64,000 bases of DNA, taken from an uncultured Clostridia bacterium (GTDB lineage Bacteria; Bacillota; Clostridia; Christensenellales; Pumilibacteraceae). The notes under the pieces are model-generated. The model made no database searches. It was not told where the DNA came from and worked only from the letters and a program-made list of their open reading frames with translations. The translations under genes were made by a program, and so were the position numbers. How positions within the stretch are numbered: the first letter of the stretch is position 1; each line of letters opens with the position of its first letter. Of this stretch, positions 54,320 to 63,554 are shown piece after piece. The DNA lies in NCBI GenBank assembly GCA_947066105.1, contig CAMSYM010000004.1, positions 50,226 through 114,225 on the forward strand. The letters are read 5' to 3'.

Positions 54320-55684
54320 ATGTTAATTAACTATTCTTGCACTAATTATAAGTCATATCGCTACAAAAATGCATTTTCTTTTTCTGCATCAAAAATCAAA
54401 CAGTTTGATGAAGACAATATATCACTCATAGACAACACATTATCAAGTAAAAATAGAATTCTTAATAGTTTGATGCTTGTCGGCCCGAATGCCGCTGGTA
54501 AATCCAATATGTTGAAATCTATTTCATATGCTCGTTATCTCATTCTCAATTCCGCAAACGCCATGCAAAATAAAGAGAATATCTTTGAAGATCCAGATAT
54601 CTTTATGTTTGACGAAAGCGCGGAAACTGAGCCGACCGAATTCTATTTCGAATTTTCCATAGACGATAATCCATCCGCTTTGTACTACTATTCTTTCTCT
54701 TTTTGCCAAAAAGAGATATTGTATGAAATATTTGCAAAACGTGAAGCCAATGAAAAAGGCCGCTTGTCCACAAAAAAAATTCTGTTTGAGCGACAAGGAA
54801 CACAACTTACTAAAACATCAGAACAATTTTCAAAATTGTATCAAGTTTTTGATTTGAATCCGGCAGTACTCTTTTTGTCTAATTGTGGCGGCAATATTAA
54901 AGATGATTTGTGCCCAGACGGAAAAGTGGCTATTGATTGGTTTCACAATATTAAATTTGCCAATCGGAACAACAACAGCTTAGATATATATGATGATAAT
55001 CCCGAGTATTTAGACATTGCTCGTCAAATCCTTGCTTCAGCGGACACCTGTATAAAGGGGTTACGATTGGAGAAGCGCAAGTTGGATTTAGGCGTACTTG
55101 ACTATAAAAATCCCGATGCTGTTTTACAAGCATTGAACAAAAGCAATGTTCACAATGTTGGTGGCGGACTTCGCCTATCGGATGACGGTTTATTTATTTT
55201 TGACATCAAGATGGCTTTCGAAAAAAAGAAAGTCGATGGAGTCACTGAAGAACTTGAACTTTCAATATTCGACGACTTATATAACATCTCAAGTGGTGAA
55301 CAAAAACTTATACTTTATCTTGCGCCTATAATCAAGACTCTTAAAGAAGGCGGCTTGCTTTTAATTGACGAGGTAGAAACCGCATTGCACTACTACTACT
55401 CACAACTCTTAATAAAGTTGTTTAATGACAAAGATATTAACCGCAATCATTCTCAAGCAATCTTTACAACACACAATACAAGATTGCTTGATGAGAATTT
55501 GAGAGTAGACCAAATATTCACAGTATCAAAAAACGATTCAGGCGTAAGCGCGTTATCTCCCCTTGAAGAAAGCGACAATAAATCGCCGCGAAAAGTGCAC
55601 AAGCTGTCAGAACGTTATCTCGATGGACTTTACGGCGGCGTGCCCGATATCAAGTTTGAAGAAATCAAAAAAATATTTATGTGA
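54320..55684 (+). CDS. AAA ATPase (AAA_15/AAA_21, abortive-infection type) of a Kiwa-like operon
   Basis: 454 residues. Walker A is LMLVGPNAAGKSNMLKSI (Gly55-Ser62), the ABC-like signature region NISSGEQKLILYLAPIIKTL (about 315-335), Walker B LLLIDEVETALHYYYSQ (about 347), and the His switch IFTTHNTRLLD (about 383). This matches ATP/GTP-phosphatase proteins of abortive-infection and retron systems; there is no TOPRIM domain at the C-terminus. The KwaB-like gene begins 12 bp downstream, so it is probably a subunit of the same system. Known Kiwa has only KwaA and KwaB, so this ATPase would be an addition. Family call firm; partnership inferred. Confidence 0.85.
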   Translation: MLINYSCTNYKSYRYKNAFSFSASKIKQFDEDNISLIDNTLSSKNRILNSLMLVGPNAAGKSNMLKSISYARYLILNSANAMQNKENIFEDPDIFMFDESAETEPTEFYFEFSIDDNPSALYYYSFSFCQKEILYEIFAKREANEKGRLSTKKILFERQGTQLTKTSEQFSKLYQVFDLNPAVLFLSNCGGNIKDDLCPDGKVAIDWFHNIKFANRNNNSLDIYDDNPEYLDIARQILASADTCIKGLRLEKRKLDLGVLDYKNPDAVLQALNKSNVHNVGGGLRLSDDGLFIFDIKMAFEKKKVDGVTEELELSIFDDLYNISSGEQKLILYLAPIIKTLKEGGLLLIDEVETALHYYYSQLLIKLFNDKDINRNHSQAIFTTHNTRLLDENLRVDQIFTVSKNDSGVSALSPLEESDNKSPRKVHKLSERYLDGLYGGVPDIKFEEIKKIFM

Positions 55685-55696
55685 TGAGGATAAAAA

Positions 55697-56614
55697 ATGG
55701 AAAATACACAACAGACTATCTCAATAGAAAATATCTTAGACTCTTGTTCTAAAATAAGAATCTATTTTATTGAAAAACAACCACGCAATGCAGGTTATAA
55801 AGTTTACCTTTTCCCTAACGACGCTACCAATGATGCTCTAGCGGACTATAAAACTAATTTCAAAAATTATGTATCCAATAGGGATATCGTTGACTATTCA
55901 CAAACAGAAGTAAAAAAGGAAACGATACAAAAATTGCCTATTGTAGACTTACCTCAATGGGCAGAAATAAAAACGGCAATTGATAATATGCCTATAACGA
56001 GCGCTCCTATTTTGAAGCCATCCGATGTAAGCAAAAAAATTATAATGACTGTAGTGGAATGCTTAGATGATGAAGACAACTCCTACGCATACTTAATCAC
56101 TAAGTTTGCCTATAATTCTACGTATAAGAACAAAGTTCGTTTTTGCTTTGTTATGGGCACATATGAGAAAATCAAAGCGCCGGTATTAACATTAGGCGAT
56201 TGCATAGATTGCTTCATTTACAATGATGATGTGTATATTTTGCTAGAATCGCGTTTTGACTCCTTGTTCGACTTCCACAAACGCATTAAAGACGAAGTAA
56301 GTAGTAAAATAGATGAGATAAACGAATGGGACTTTTTCGATAATAATGACATTTCTGAAGAGATAATAAACAAGCCCCGCAAAAGTAGACAATTTCTAAA
56401 AGTAATCGACTCAGCAAGCTTGTCAAAGTGGAAAACAATGACAGCAGTTGAACGCAAAGAACTTATTCAAGGTGATGAAAAGCTGAAAGACAAATTCCAA
56501 TTTGATGATGAAAATAGAATAATCCGTACCAAAGAGTCTATTTCAGAACTATTTAAGCTTTTGACGAGCGACTACTATATGAATATACTTACAGGAAAAA
56601 CTGAAGAACGATGA
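55697..56614 (+). CDS. kwaB: KwaB-like protein (DUF4868)
   Basis: 305 residues, no membrane segments. The C-terminal half fits DUF4868/KwaB. It has DDVYILLESRFDSLFDFHKR, then a charged helical stretch (IKDEVSSKIDEINEW), KPRKSRQFLKVIDSAS, and the family-typical end ELFKLLTSDYYMNILTG. The N-terminal half is mixed alpha/beta with no motif I recognise. KwaB is the cytosolic, DNA-binding effector partner of Kiwa. Here it lies between an ATPase gene and a four-helix membrane protein gene, overlapping the latter by 4 bp (ATGA). AGGATAAAA-type spacing before ATG 55697 gives a modest ribosome-binding site. Confidence 0.8.
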   Translation: MENTQQTISIENILDSCSKIRIYFIEKQPRNAGYKVYLFPNDATNDALADYKTNFKNYVSNRDIVDYSQTEVKKETIQKLPIVDLPQWAEIKTAIDNMPITSAPILKPSDVSKKIIMTVVECLDDEDNSYAYLITKFAYNSTYKNKVRFCFVMGTYEKIKAPVLTLGDCIDCFIYNDDVYILLESRFDSLFDFHKRIKDEVSSKIDEINEWDFFDNNDISEEIINKPRKSRQFLKVIDSASLSKWKTMTAVERKELIQGDEKLKDKFQFDDENRIIRTKESISELFKLLTSDYYMNILTGKTEER

Positions 56615-57198
56615 AATCTTTTATACGTAAACTTTCCTTATTTCTAAATGCTTTCCTACTAATGAACATACTATTTTTAGGCAAAGAAATATATCTTTAC
56701 TATACAGGGGACACATGTAAAAATAAATTGATTCTTATAGGCATAATCGCAATTAGCGTGTTCATCCTGGGTGGGCTATTAGGTTTGATTCCTATTTGTT
56801 CTAAGCCAAAGACGACTAGCATTCAATGCAAAGTCATACATAAAGAGAACGCTACCGGAACCTACTATTTTGGATATTTTTCTTTGTTTGTGTTACTGTT
56901 CTTTAGCTTTGATTTAAGTGATATAATCAGTCTAATATTATTTTTCGTTCTATTTGTTGCATTAGCATTTGTATATTGTAGAAATGATTTGGTTTATATT
57001 AATCCCACCATACTTTTATTAGGAAAAAGAATTTATAATATCAAGGTGGAACGCAATGACAAAACTGAAACCGTGCTTGCGTTGACAAATACAACAATAG
57101 ACATTGGCAAAAAATACAAATTCTATTTTAGTTCATACGAGTTTACAATTTGTGAAGAAGTTATAGAGGATACAAGTCATATCACTCCATCGGTTTAA
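56611..57198 (+). CDS. kwaA: KwaA-like four-helix membrane protein
   Basis: 195 residues with four predicted transmembrane helices: about 8-30 (LFLNAFLLMNILFLGKEIYL), 40-62 (LILIGIIAISVFILGGLLGL), 86-108 and 110-130 (LILFFVLFVALAFVYC). A cytosolic C-terminal tail follows. The size and topology match KwaA, the membrane sensor of Kiwa, and the adjacent DUF4868 gene supports it; sequence identity alone is not decisive. In described Kiwa loci kwaA precedes kwaB, while here the order is reversed. Its 3' end overlaps the convergent restriction gene by 17 bp. Confidence 0.72.
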   Translation: MKSFIRKLSLFLNAFLLMNILFLGKEIYLYYTGDTCKNKLILIGIIAISVFILGGLLGLIPICSKPKTTSIQCKVIHKENATGTYYFGYFSLFVLLFFSFDLSDIISLILFFVLFVALAFVYCRNDLVYINPTILLLGKRIYNIKVERNDKTETVLALTNTTIDIGKKYKFYFSSYEFTICEEVIEDTSHITPSV

Positions 57199-60100
57199 TC
57201 ATAGTCTCGATAAAAGAAATTTCGTCGGGACTTAATTTATACTTTGCATAAAGCTGTTTGTCAATTTCAGCAACGCTTACACTCCAATCAATGTCAGAGT
57301 GTTCGGTAAAATCTTGCATTGGCACAAAATCCCACGTATCTTTTGGATTGTGTTGAGTTACTTTTTTTATGCCTAACAATGCACGAACAAATTTTGATTT
57401 AATGTACTGCAATGCATTTGTCGCTTCAACCTTATTAGTAAATATTCCTATACTTATAAATGTATCTGTTACACCCGTTTTAGGCGGTGTAATTAAAGGC
57501 GAACTAAATGCCTCAAATGACCCTACGCCATTTGATTCAGGAAGCGATACATTATAAGTATCAATATAATCATTGTATTGTAAATAATCCCTACGAATAT
57601 ATCTATAAATTCGCTCGCTCTTTCCTTTCGCAAGCATTTTGATGCAATCAAAATTATCATGTGGTTGTTGTGTAAAAATATTCGGCAGCAGTTCTACAGT
57701 CTTTGACACTATTTTTGCTCCTGTCCCTTCGCCGGATGCCGCTACCGCTTCCGGATGTTCTTCAAACAATTTGTCTGAAAACCTATATAGTCCTTGCGAA
57801 GAAATAATATTTTTAATGGAACTAAAATTTGAATAAGTCGTAACTGCGTATAAAATACTGTTCAACTGTTCATAAGCAGTAAAAACATTTATACTGCCAT
57901 ATTCAACATTTTGGTTTCGAATAATTATGGCAACACCACCTTTAATATCGACGGTACTAAAAACATCTTGGGGATTCGCAAAGTACTTTACAACTCGCAA
58001 ATGTTTATCGCTCAACATTCGACGATTCCATTCTTGTGGTGTTTGTCCGGCATTAAATAAAAATCTTGCTGGAGTAATCAAGCTAACAATTTTAGATAAA
58101 GCAAAGGCGCAATCATAAAATAAATGATAGACAGGCGGCTTGCGTGAATTGCCGTTTTCTTCTTGATACGGCGGATTGCCGACTATTGCATCGAATTTCA
58201 TAGAAACACCTTCCTTGCCCCAAACAGCGGGATTGTTCAACTTCTTTACCACCCAATTCATATCGTCTTTCATACGTTCCAACAGATGCGGTCGGTAATG
58301 CGTGTTTATCTTTGCCTTAGTAAATCCTGCAAGCGTGCGCCGAGTAATATCCTGTGCCATTTTCGTTTTGCAAAGCACGAAGATATTATTTTCAAGCACC
58401 TTATTCCAAACGGCGTATTGTTCGCTTACAGTCATATCTTCTTCACGTTTAGGCAAAATATGGCGATATATTGAGTAAGCTACATACAGCGGATACAACC
58501 CCGATTTAGAATTGATTTCAAGCACCTTTGCGTTATCCGCTTTAAACAAATCGACAGTAACTTGTCCGCGATCTACAAATCTCGGTTCATCGAGCGGCTC
58601 GCGGTTGTCAAACTGTTCGTTCATAAAGCAATAGCCGCCGATACAATCGCTCAAATGCATATTGACTACGCGCCACGGCGTAAGCACGGTTTCTTTATCG
58701 GGATTGCGGAAATGGTTAAATAATTCGGTAATACGGCGTATGCGCTCGGTGGGCGGATATTCGTCGGCTTGTTTTACAAGTCGTCTGATACGCAAGCCTG
58801 CGCCTATAAGCACGTCCTCGTCAAAGTATTTAATACTACGACGGAACAAATCTTTGGTAACGTCGGAAGGCAAAAACTCTTTCCAAGATTCGTCATCCAC
58901 GATATTCACAAAGTCTTCCATCGTAATATTTTCGGTAAGCGGAACGTCCGCGCCGAAAATGAGTAGCGGTAAACGAATAGAGATATTACGCAAAAGCGCT
59001 AAAAAAGTTTGGCGTTGTTTGCGCTGTTCTTTTAGTTTTTCTAACGCCTCTTTTTCTTCGAGCGTTAGTTCTTTTTTAGGTTTACGCTCCGCCGCCTTTG
59101 CTTTTTCATATTCGGCTTGCGTCATTCCGTTATCGGCAATGGTAACAACTTTACCTTCGTTAGATTTCTTGTGTCCCGAAAGGCGGCTTTTGAGCGCTTC
59201 AAAGAATTCTCGGTCGCGTTCGTCCATAACCATACCGGCATCTATTTTATAAATAGAATCATCTTCAAATCCCGATTTTATCGCGCTATCCAAACTTATA
59301 CGCTTGATTTGCCGCATAAGCGTATTGACGTTGTACTCGCGCATTTGCACGCCTTCGACTGCATATATCGGGCAATAGTTTAGGAACTTGCCCAAAATCT
59401 CTTTGTACCTATCGTCTGAACTTTTACTTTTGCGTGATAAGCGGTGCGCTTCGGAAACTACGCGCAATGATCTGTCGGGAGCAAAATCGAACACATAGCA
59501 ATTCTCTTTTTGCTTGCCGTCAATAGTGCCCGCCGATTGAACGCGGAATATAGTTTGCATATAGCCTTTGGCATCGGTAGTGGATGAGCCTGTCAGCATC
59601 ATTACCGCAGTCCATTCTCTAACCGTTACGCCCGTGGTAAGCTTGCCGCAAGAAAGCGTTATCGTGTACGGATTTTCGGCGATTGCTTGATGAACCGCAT
59701 TATAAGCATCATCGTAAGGCATTTCAATATCGCCTTCGCCTGCAACGTTGACTACCTTATAGTGTGAGAATACCGGGTGCTTTTGTAAAAGCGACGAAAG
59801 TGCGCGTGCCGCCGCCACGCCGGGAACAATCCAAAACGTATGCTTAAATTCCTTGCGGTATGCATCGGTAGCAAACGGATACTTTGTATCCGGGCTGTCG
59901 GTAGAAATAATATTCAAGAATGCCTTTACGTCAGCTTCGTGAACAAAATCACCAATACTCTTGCCTTGCGGAATTTGCCCGTAATCTCGTTCGGGATTAC
60001 CCGTATAAATGCGGAAAAATTCTCTGAAATTGAATGCCGTAGTTTCACTTTCAAACCGATAAGAGGTAGAAAGCGCTTTACTCATATCGAAAGTAAAGAT

Positions 60101-61261
60101 ATTCATTTTCGGCATATCTTCATATGGATTAGGCTCGCAAGGATGTTTGTACGCCCACTCTTGTTTTGCCTCTTGCTCCATAACGTAGTCCCAAACGAAT
60201 ACGTTATCCTCGTACTTATCCAATATGTTATACGGAGTACCGGACAGTTCCAATACTTTGGGCGTTTTGCCGTTTTTAGGGCTTTCCAAAAGCTCTTGCA
60301 CTGTTTGGCCGAGTTCGGTCTGTGTGCCTTCGTGCGCTTCGTCATATATGATTAAATCCCAATCCATATCGAACACGGCATTATTCTTATTGAACTTGCC
60401 GCCGGCACGCTTTGAGCCGCGAAGGTCTTGCATAGAAGCAAAATATGTAAAATAATCGCCACGCGCACTTGCATTGCGCAAAGCGGTATCGTTTTTAACG
60501 TCCGATGACGCATCGAAATAATCTTCGGTATAGACAAGATTTTGCTTCTTCATAAAAACGTGATTGCTGTCTTTGCCGAACAATTTGCCGTGGTCATCCT
60601 CCCAGCCGTGTTCCACGATAGGACGATGCGTTACTACTATCGTCTTTTGGTATTTACCTGCGCGCACAAGTTCGTAAGCAGTAAGAGTTTTGCCGAAACG
60701 CATTTTAGCGTTCCAAAGCATCTTATCGAACTTACGATATGCGGTAAGAGTTCTATCAACCGCGTCTTGTTGTTCGTCACGAAGTGTGATTTTCTTTTCG
60801 AGAGCAGGACTGCTTTTTTCGCCTTCGCTTAAAAATTCGCGGTGGTCGATAACCGCTTGAATAGCGTTCTTTGCCGTTTGCAAATCACATTCAAACCATT
60901 CGCGATTTTTTATGCCGTTAGGACAAGAGCTTTTAATTCCGCTGTTTTTGAGTATGTTATGCACATCGTGATCGCGGAAGCCCTCAAACGTTGTAACTCT
61001 ATTGCCTTTATATGAATTTTCTTTGACGATAACAGCAAGCTGTACCCACAACAAATCCACTTTGATTCCTGCGGTGAAGGTGTAGTCCTTGATTCTGCCT
61101 TTATCGGCAGCAGCTAACAAATCGGGACAGTTCGGAGGCAAGTCGTCATAAGTTTTAGAGGTATGGATAGTAGCATCGCCGATTTTCAACAATCCGCGAT
61201 GCGCTTCATCAGGTATAGAAAATATGTATATTAGTTTGTAGGAAGACGTGTTATATATCAT
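57182..61261 (-). CDS. Single-chain restriction-modification enzyme: GIY-YIG-like nuclease, SF2 helicase, N6-adenine methylase
   Basis: 1359 residues. An N-terminal GIY-YIG/T5orf172-like segment (KLIYIFSIPDEAHRGLLKIG, residues 9-28) runs to about 145. The SF2 helicase follows, with Walker A NAKMRFGKTLTAYELV (Lys191), IIYDEAHEGT, LELSGTPYN and a C-terminal lobe with GYMQTIFRVQSAG. Lys/Glu coiled coils lie near 690-740. The methylase part has DAIVGNPPYQEENGN (NPPY, about residue 1027) and a target-recognition-like end. The start is ATG 61261 behind GGAGG with 8-nt spacing; it overlaps the upstream partner by 4 bp (ATGA). Motif I of the methylase is not obvious here and may lie in the partner. 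Confidence 0.83.
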   Translation of the reverse strand: MIYNTSSYKLIYIFSIPDEAHRGLLKIGDATIHTSKTYDDLPPNCPDLLAAADKGRIKDYTFTAGIKVDLLWVQLAVIVKENSYKGNRVTTFEGFRDHDVHNILKNSGIKSSCPNGIKNREWFECDLQTAKNAIQAVIDHREFLSEGEKSSPALEKKITLRDEQQDAVDRTLTAYRKFDKMLWNAKMRFGKTLTAYELVRAGKYQKTIVVTHRPIVEHGWEDDHGKLFGKDSNHVFMKKQNLVYTEDYFDASSDVKNDTALRNASARGDYFTYFASMQDLRGSKRAGGKFNKNNAVFDMDWDLIIYDEAHEGTQTELGQTVQELLESPKNGKTPKVLELSGTPYNILDKYEDNVFVWDYVMEQEAKQEWAYKHPCEPNPYEDMPKMNIFTFDMSKALSTSYRFESETTAFNFREFFRIYTGNPERDYGQIPQGKSIGDFVHEADVKAFLNIISTDSPDTKYPFATDAYRKEFKHTFWIVPGVAAARALSSLLQKHPVFSHYKVVNVAGEGDIEMPYDDAYNAVHQAIAENPYTITLSCGKLTTGVTVREWTAVMMLTGSSTTDAKGYMQTIFRVQSAGTIDGKQKENCYVFDFAPDRSLRVVSEAHRLSRKSKSSDDRYKEILGKFLNYCPIYAVEGVQMREYNVNTLMRQIKRISLDSAIKSGFEDDSIYKIDAGMVMDERDREFFEALKSRLSGHKKSNEGKVVTIADNGMTQAEYEKAKAAERKPKKELTLEEKEALEKLKEQRKQRQTFLALLRNISIRLPLLIFGADVPLTENITMEDFVNIVDDESWKEFLPSDVTKDLFRRSIKYFDEDVLIGAGLRIRRLVKQADEYPPTERIRRITELFNHFRNPDKETVLTPWRVVNMHLSDCIGGYCFMNEQFDNREPLDEPRFVDRGQVTVDLFKADNAKVLEINSKSGLYPLYVAYSIYRHILPKREEDMTVSEQYAVWNKVLENNIFVLCKTKMAQDITRRTLAGFTKAKINTHYRPHLLERMKDDMNWVVKKLNNPAVWGKEGVSMKFDAIVGNPPYQEENGNSRKPPVYHLFYDCAFALSKIVSLITPARFLFNAGQTPQEWNRRMLSDKHLRVVKYFANPQDVFSTVDIKGGVAIIIRNQNVEYGSINVFTAYEQLNSILYAVTTYSNFSSIKNIISSQGLYRFSDKLFEEHPEAVAASGEGTGAKIVSKTVELLPNIFTQQPHDNFDCIKMLAKGKSERIYRYIRRDYLQYNDYIDTYNVSLPESNGVGSFEAFSSPLITPPKTGVTDTFISIGIFTNKVEATNALQYIKSKFVRALLGIKKVTQHNPKDTWDFVPMQDFTEHSDIDWSVSVAEIDKQLYAKYKLSPDEISFIETMIKPME

Positions 61262-62253
61262 TTGCTTTTCCTCCCGATTTGCGAAATAAACGTTTCGGTA
61301 TGTTGCCTTGTCCAATTCATTATCTTGCAATAAATCCCGGTGTGCTTTGTGTTATCTTTCTTTGCACACCCGGGGCAATCTTCGTGTATTGTTTCCTCGT
61401 CAAACAGCGACACTTGCCGACTTATCTTCGGTTTGCAGCTGTATGGAATTACATATTTCAAACCATCCATTTGCCAAATATTCCAAGCAAGGATTTTTGC
61501 GATTTGTTTGAGGTATTCTTTGATGGGGGGAATGTCGAATTTAGCTATGTACGAATCGATAAACGTAAACAATAAGTTCTCTCTTGCAATAAGCACGTTA
61601 TCGCCTTGAAAATCGAAACCGTAAATAGCCTTGTATGCAATGTAAGCCCATTTGATCCATTCCGCCTCAATGTCAACGTTTTCGCTCACGATGCGCAATT
61701 TGCGGTCAAGCAGTCCTATGCGATTATGTAGCTCGATAAACTCTCCTGACACAGTATCGTAACGACTGGTGAGGTAAGGAGCTTCGCCGCACGTAATTTC
61801 CAAACGATTTGCTTTTACGTAATCTTGCCAAGTCTTACCTTCGGAATCGGGGAAGATTACTTTATCCGCATTTGTCGTCCATCCGTTTTCGGTTTCAACG
61901 TTGAATACATTTTCTCGCCCAAACCAAGCGTTATCGATAAGATTGTTTTGTCGGTTGCACACCCACGAAGGAGTAAACACTTCGGCTTTATTCTTAATGC
62001 GTTGTCTTTGCTCCTTTTGGGATTTTTCGGTGCGCGGCTTTATAACGTTACCGCGCAATCCCGTGATGGATTTGACGGTAATATAATCTTGCGGATCGAA
62101 TCCAATGCCGCGCCAAGCATACGCGTCCGTTGCCCAAATAAGATTTTTGCCGGAGCTTTTATCTTTTAAGAGAATAGATAAAAGAGCATCGTCAAGCTGA
62201 CGAATAGCGTTTTCTTTTATATCGATGTTATAAAGCTCTTTTACCTTATCCAT
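61258..62253 (-). CDS. Partner of the restriction-modification enzyme (split methylase N-part)
   Basis: 331 residues. AEVFTPSWVCNRQNNLIDNA resembles the motif X/FTP segment of Eco57I-type N6-adenine methylases. YKAIYGFDFQGDNVLIAREN resembles motif II of the same fold (IYGIDI...A...RN). The C-terminus has a zinc-like Cys cluster (CPGCAKKDNTKHTGIYC). The catalytic NPPY motif is missing here but present in the downstream gene, which overlaps by 4 bp. I infer that the two proteins together form the methylase. Proteins of this type are often labelled restriction endonuclease subunit M. Confidence 0.72.
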   Translation of the reverse strand: MDKVKELYNIDIKENAIRQLDDALLSILLKDKSSGKNLIWATDAYAWRGIGFDPQDYITVKSITGLRGNVIKPRTEKSQKEQRQRIKNKAEVFTPSWVCNRQNNLIDNAWFGRENVFNVETENGWTTNADKVIFPDSEGKTWQDYVKANRLEITCGEAPYLTSRYDTVSGEFIELHNRIGLLDRKLRIVSENVDIEAEWIKWAYIAYKAIYGFDFQGDNVLIARENLLFTFIDSYIAKFDIPPIKEYLKQIAKILAWNIWQMDGLKYVIPYSCKPKISRQVSLFDEETIHEDCPGCAKKDNTKHTGIYCKIMNWTRQHTETFISQIGRKSK

Positions 62254-62325
62254 AAATTTTTGATGTCCAAAAGATTTTGTAAAAGTGCATCATATATTTT
62301 GATTGATGTATTTTTGCGCAATAAA

Positions 62326-62373
62326 AACGGAAAGCCGTGCATCAAAAATAATTAATGCGCACGACTTTCCGTT
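62326..62373 (-). terminator. Terminator of the integrase transcript (minus strand)
   Basis: AACGGAAAG-C-CGTGC (62326-62340) pairs with GCACG-A-CTTTCCGTT (62359-62373). On the minus strand the stem is followed by TTTAT. It separates the integrase gene from the restriction operon. Confidence 0.75.
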
Positions 62374-62389
62374 AGTAAATGCGTTAATG

Positions 62390-62418
62390 TTGACTTGAAG
62401 TAGGCTTTTTGCTATAAT
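62390..62418 (+). promoter_or_regulatory. Near-consensus promoter facing the integrase gene
   Basis: TTGACT (62390-62395) and TATAAT (62413-62418), 17-bp spacer, on the plus strand. No plus-strand protein gene follows. Confidence 0.82.
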
Positions 62419-62424
62419 AACTAT

Positions 62425-62467
62425 ACGATAGTGTGCATCAATCAAAATAATTGACGCACCTTTTTTG
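62425..62467 (+). ncRNA. Predicted very short RNA ending at the 3' end of the integrase gene
   Basis: Transcription from the promoter at 62390-62418 would start near 62425 and meet a terminator almost at once. GTGCATCAAT (62433-62442) pairs with ATTGACGCAC (62450-62459), then TTTTTT at 62461-62466. The product would be about 40 nt. It ends next to the integrase stop codon (62468, minus strand), so it could meet the integrase mRNA 3' end as antisense RNA. The hairpin may instead be a protein-binding site. Confidence 0.5.
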
Positions 62468-63394
62468 TTACAGTAATTTGCCGAGTTTATTCATCATTTC
62501 GCTTTTATGTTCCCAAAGAGAATGAGCATAGCGATTGAGCGTAATCGTTGCGTTTTTGTGTCCAAGTATCTCAGACAGAGTTTTTATGTCCATTCCGCAT
62601 TCAAGCGCACGGGTAGCAAATGTATGGCGCAAAGCGTGAAAGCCTTTATGCGGAATATCAAGCCGTTTAAGCAGAAGTTCAAAAGTCCGTTGGTAACTTC
62701 GCACAAATATGGGAGCATCTTTGTCTGAAACGACAAAGACGCTTTTGCTTTCCTTTTTCAAATCTTTTAGAATTGAAAGCAACGGTTTTGAAAGCGGTAT
62801 ATTTCGGCGTGAAGTTTCCGTTTTAGGCGTATCTACGATAATACAATGCTTGCCGTTCGCATTACCGTCGTGGCAAGTCTTTGTTACCGAAAGCATACCT
62901 TTTGAAAAATCTATATCTTTCCAAGTAAGCGCGAGCAGTTCGCCGATACGCAAGCCAGTATAAAGGCACAATATAATACCTTTCAATTTCGGCTTATTAC
63001 TTTCTAAAATGCATTGCTCGATTTTCTTCTGCTCAGTGATTGAAAAGCACTCAACTTGTTTTTCAATAATCTTCGGGCGCTTTATGCGGTCAGCGGTATA
63101 TTCAGGTATTAACTCTAATATATGCGCCGTTTTCAATGAGTTTTGCAAAACCGAAATAACCGATTTTACGAAGTTAGGCGAAAGGCATTTACCGGTGCGC
63201 TTATTGCCGTTTGCAAGCAACTCCGAAATAAACCGTTGCAATATAATGGGCTGTAATTCGTCTAACTCATACTCGCCGAGATGGGGAATAATATGTACTT
63301 TTGCGGTTTGACAATATCGCTCATAGGTTCTTTGTTTATTGGACGTCTTGACGTAATGATTAAGCCATTCGTCAAGCCAATTTTGGTATTTCAT
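62468..63394 (-). CDS. int: Tyrosine recombinase/integrase
   Basis: 308 residues. The N-terminal SAM-like core-binding domain (about 1-100) is followed by the catalytic domain with Arg149 in TGLRIGEL, Lys in the beta-hairpin (KTCHDG region), His253 and Arg256 in FHALRHTFA, His279 in LGHKNATITL, and Tyr289 in NRYAH. All catalytic residues are present. AAGGAG lies 9 nt before ATG 63394 on the minus strand. It probably mobilises the island at tRNA-Ser, or could invert specificity segments of the adjacent restriction genes as some linked recombinases do. No target repeat was found to decide. Confidence 0.92.
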   Translation of the reverse strand: MKYQNWLDEWLNHYVKTSNKQRTYERYCQTAKVHIIPHLGEYELDELQPIILQRFISELLANGNKRTGKCLSPNFVKSVISVLQNSLKTAHILELIPEYTADRIKRPKIIEKQVECFSITEQKKIEQCILESNKPKLKGIILCLYTGLRIGELLALTWKDIDFSKGMLSVTKTCHDGNANGKHCIIVDTPKTETSRRNIPLSKPLLSILKDLKKESKSVFVVSDKDAPIFVRSYQRTFELLLKRLDIPHKGFHALRHTFATRALECGMDIKTLSEILGHKNATITLNRYAHSLWEHKSEMMNKLGKLL

Positions 63395-63507
63395 AAATTT
63401 GTAGCTCCTTAAAGTAAATAATAATATTTTATCATTTTGCCGATTTACGGTAAAAACGGTAAAAGAAAAAACCGAAACCGTTTTTCGGTCTCAGCCTTAA
63501 AAAGATA

Positions 63508-63540
63508 CCGGACAGCCATTATCACGACTGCCCGGTTTTA
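63508..63540 (-). terminator. Terminator after the second integrase remnant
   Basis: ACCGGACAG (about 63509-63517) pairs with CTGCCCGGT (about 63530-63538). It is usable on the minus strand, where ATCTTTTT follows, and on the plus strand, where TTTAT follows. Confidence 0.65.
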
Positions 63541-63554
63541 TATGTTGTTAAGTA

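Noticed and set aside
61340..61609. Cys-rich plus-strand frames opposite the restriction partner
   Set aside because: Antisense shadows of the Cys cluster of the minus-strand gene.
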